From Liolophura sinensis (taxonomy: Eukaryota > Mollusca > Polyplacophora > Chitonida > Chitonidae): DNA of 64,000 bases. The stretch covers positions 19,895,808 to 19,959,807 of the forward strand of contig NC_088301.1 of NCBI RefSeq assembly GCF_032854445.1. Reading direction: 5' to 3'. Of the stretch, positions 31,341-64,000 are shown in pieces; within the stretch, counting starts at the first letter, position 1; each line of letters begins with the position of its first letter. The notes beneath the pieces are model-generated. The model was not told the origin of the DNA and did no database searches. It was given only the letters and a program-made list of their open reading frames with translations. Position numbers and translations under genes: made by a program.

Positions 31341-33855
31341 ACCACAACAACAGGCATGGTCAAGATAGCCTCGCAGTCCCCAGAAAACATAAATGTTGAT
31401 CATTTTCTGTCCCCATTCCATGACAGATTGTTCCAGAGCCGGTTATTCGTTTGTTTATTCTTCAACTTTTAACGTTTAACAGGCTAATATCTACGAAATT
31501 TCCCGAAAAAGACGACGAATCTAGGTCACCCAAGTTTCGGCTTTTCGACAAGATTTCAACTAGCACTGATAATAGTAAGTACTTACATGTAAATACATAA
31601 CCAAGAATTAAAACCACACACACTCAAGATTTACCTCTGATTTGACGACTAGATATTCTCTAGCTTCACAAATCAATGGACATTTAATTCTTTGCACACA
31701 TTGTATTTGTAGTTGAAAATTTAACGCTGAAAAACCTTAGGTGAAAGATGTACAAGCATCAAACATGTAGTTGAAAGTGTCCACATTAGCATTATATTTA
31801 TTAACCGTAGATATTACATTACAGTTTGTTATTGATAATACCTATGGAACGAACATATGCGTATACTCTCTTTCATTCACATTCTCCATGTCTTTCAGTA
31901 TTAGAAAAAACAATAATACCCTTAGTCATCATTAACATTGTACTAATCAGGCAACAAGGTCTCCATAATGTTTCACAACGTATCTCGGTGGATTTTTATT
32001 ATCTGTTCATGTCTAAATACTTCATATTTATGACAGAAATCTTTATACACACAGGTGACTTGTGCATAGACAGCAAGGCTATTATTTAATACATAAGCAT
32101 TGTAAACTAACATTGCAGCTCTTGTATAGAAATTTCTGAAGACATAAAAAATGCTGAGTCATCCCTATACATGTACTGTAGGTCAACAGTGGCATACTGT
32201 AAAGTTACCAACGAGCTTTCCCACATGTGACATACAAATATGCACACTATACTGCTGGAAGACAAATTGGCTAAAATGAAAATTAGACAGCACTAACTGC
32301 CACATCGTCTGTCACCAAGGCCCCACAAGAAGTGCGAGCTTGGGAGCTAGGGAAACAACAAATTTATCTCCTCCAACCAGTAGACCATGGCCCGCTCCCC
32401 TTGCCATGGCGACCACCAAAATAGTAAAAGCCTAGTGTTTCCATGGTCTGACCTAGAAGAAAAGCACAGTGGTCACAAAGGGGAGTGAAGATAGACAATC
32501 TCACTTGGGCATACCTGGCTGTTTCTTAGATGTGGCCAATTAACAATGTCATACATTGTACATGTGCCTTCCACAGTTTCACAACAGAGAAGGTGTGTAT
32601 AATTCCGGATTTCGAGAATTAGCGGGTGGAAATCATCACACCTCAATAGGCACATGTACCTACCAAATTTCCATACATGGGGCTGAAGCAGATCTATCCA
32701 GAGATGGATTTGAACCTACAACCTAACTTTCAAGGTTTCTGTTGGTTAAGAAGACTTAAAATTCATGTTTACACATCACAAACTGATAGTTGAAAAAACA
32801 AACAAACAAGCAAACATTGTGGATGTGCATAAAATAATAAATATGTAAGAAATCCCAGGAAACAGTAAAATTACTAAGATGTGCATACATATAGTTAAAA
32901 AACTTAATGAAAAGGTGGCTTGCACAGTTTCACTACAAGTATCTTAAAACTAAATATGCGTTTTATTCGGTAAAAATATGACGGAAATGCTATAAATCTT
33001 CAACATTACAATGCGCTTCATGTATATTAAAGTGCTACTCCAGTTCCATTCAGGGTAGAAATATTAAAATCATACATGTATGATGCAAATCCTATACCAT
33101 CATGATTCAAAAGGTTTTACAATGAATAACACTAACCCTCAAACCGAAGTCATCAAAAAGAAAATCTTTGGCAGTTTCTATAAAATTTTCCTGATATGAC
33201 ATAATAATATTCTCTTACGTGATGTCAACTGAGGCAGTTATGATGCTGATTATGGCAAATATGCCATCAACAGCGTTTGGAAGTACAGCGTCATTTGTGA
33301 ATATATGTTAACATTGAGTGACACCATGTGTTCCTGCATCACGTCACACGGAGCAAATGAGGAAACAACACAAAATACTTGTATACAGATTATCCTCTGA
33401 AACATACAACAGTGGATTTAATACGCTGTAAGTTTGGTACGATTTATTAAAGTGACTAAGACTTTCTCTATCTTCATCATTTCGCCTTGCTCTTACTACA
33501 AGGCTGTATTGACACAGGCGTAGCACTTAAATAATCTGATTATGTGAGATGAAATGACATCAAGGAAATTGACAAACTGCAGGGATTCACAAGCACTATG
33601 ATTTTTTCAATCCAGTCTAGACAGTTCTGTTAAGATGACATTACTGAACATATAACAAACTGCACCCGTAACAGAATACTGACATGATTCATGGATAGCA
33701 AACTTGTCCAATTATTCATATTAAGGAATGTGTCATCATGTTAACCCAGCTCCTAAATGTCCCTCAAATAAAACAACATGAAAATACTGACAAATCTCAG
33801 TATAAAGTTTGTCATTCTGGTTTATGGTTTCTAAGTTTATGGTGAAAGATCGCAA
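31341..33855. other. Intergenic between the sHSP cluster and ERCC6L2
   Basis: No gene recognised. A minus-strand AATAAA (reverse of about 33443-33448) could end the ERCC6L2 transcript about 410 bp after its stop; this is a guess. Confidence 0.4.
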
Positions 33856-63536
<29,681 letters not shown>

Positions 63537-64000
63537 CTAACACCAAATAACCACATATGTACAATGAACTACAAAATAGTTATAGATTACATCATAACCT
63601 TAATTTTGGAATAATGACATGTATATTACTGTTAAAACAAAAAAAAGAAAGAAAGAAGAGACAACACGGAATCCTGCAGGCTGAGAAAGCGAAACTGCCT
63701 CCATGTTATACATTTGTTTCCCGTCTCTCTAACATGTTGTGTCCATTAAGCATGTAGAAATAAAAACAGCCGTGGGTGGTGAGGTCTGTTTCCACCCCTC
63801 TTCCTAAATATCTACGGTTATATTATTGTTACATTTTCTTTCAAACTGTCACCAACAGACAAAGGTGTTGCACTGGAAGTTCATAAGAGAGTAGGAAACC
63901 AAAAATTTAAGACCTTCATGTGAACAACCACAGATTTTTTCCAAACAACACTAGTAATCATTTATATCCTGTATGTCAATTTTCTGATTTTCCAGACAAC
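63537..64000. other. Intron of ERCC6L2, no exon recognised
   Basis: No minus-strand frame resembling the Tudor-like N-terminal part of ERCC6L2 was found. The remaining exon(s) should be beyond the window. Confidence 0.5.

Overview
The window looks like nuclear DNA of a lophotrochozoan invertebrate, most likely a mollusc. Genes are interrupted by many small introns with GT/AG borders. The non-coding DNA is AT-rich and full of tRNA-headed SINEs ending in (AAAT)n, and tandem arrays with 20-110 bp units are unusually abundant. No prokaryotic feature is present. The species assignment is inference from repeat style and protein similarity.

Left part (1-13.4 kb): mostly repeats. There is a 66-bp array, two copies of a ~1.8-kb segmental duplication (1.5-3.3 kb and 10.3-12.0 kb), several SINEs, a broken fragment of a Ngaro-like tyrosine-recombinase retrotransposon (about 4.0-4.47 kb), and one weakly supported, unrecognised multi-exon gene candidate (5.3-7.2 kb).

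Middle (14.4-31.4 kb): a cluster of four intronless small heat shock protein genes with alpha-crystallin domains (ACDs). Three carry two ACDs (14.8-15.8 kb minus, 23.2-24.6 kb minus, 29.7-31.1 kb minus). One carries a single ACD (19.15-19.74 kb plus) and looks like a two-ACD relative that ends in the linker. The two largest paralogues share a promoter layout with identical spacing (TATA, heat-shock-element-like triplets, CACGTG, CCACGCCCC, two CCAAT boxes, distal GAAnnTTC) and an 81-nt near-identical coding tract suggestive of gene conversion.

Right part (33.9-63.5 kb, minus): one large gene that I assembled as 24 phase-consistent exons. It encodes a SNF2-family ATPase orthologous to human ERCC6L2 (DNA repair). 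All helicase motifs, the ERCC6L2-specific CxC...CC insert and the conserved C-terminal region are visible. The N-terminal exon(s) lie beyond position 64000. Its introns hold SINEs, a TIR element and a 1.53-kb Tc1-family transposon whose open transposase has Lys in place of the third catalytic acidic residue.

Most striking observation: several tandem arrays include a gene boundary in the repeat unit. In ERCC6L2, a ~94-bp array copies the last 27 nt of an exon plus its 5' splice site (about 19 times), a 74/75-bp array copies an exon's first ~45 nt plus its 3' splice site (8 times), and a 40-bp array copies an exon end plus donor (4 times). In the first sHSP gene a 56-bp array starts at the stop codon (8 times). 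This gives stretches of many near-identical splice sites, which may act as reservoirs of alternative splice sites or as genomic decoys.
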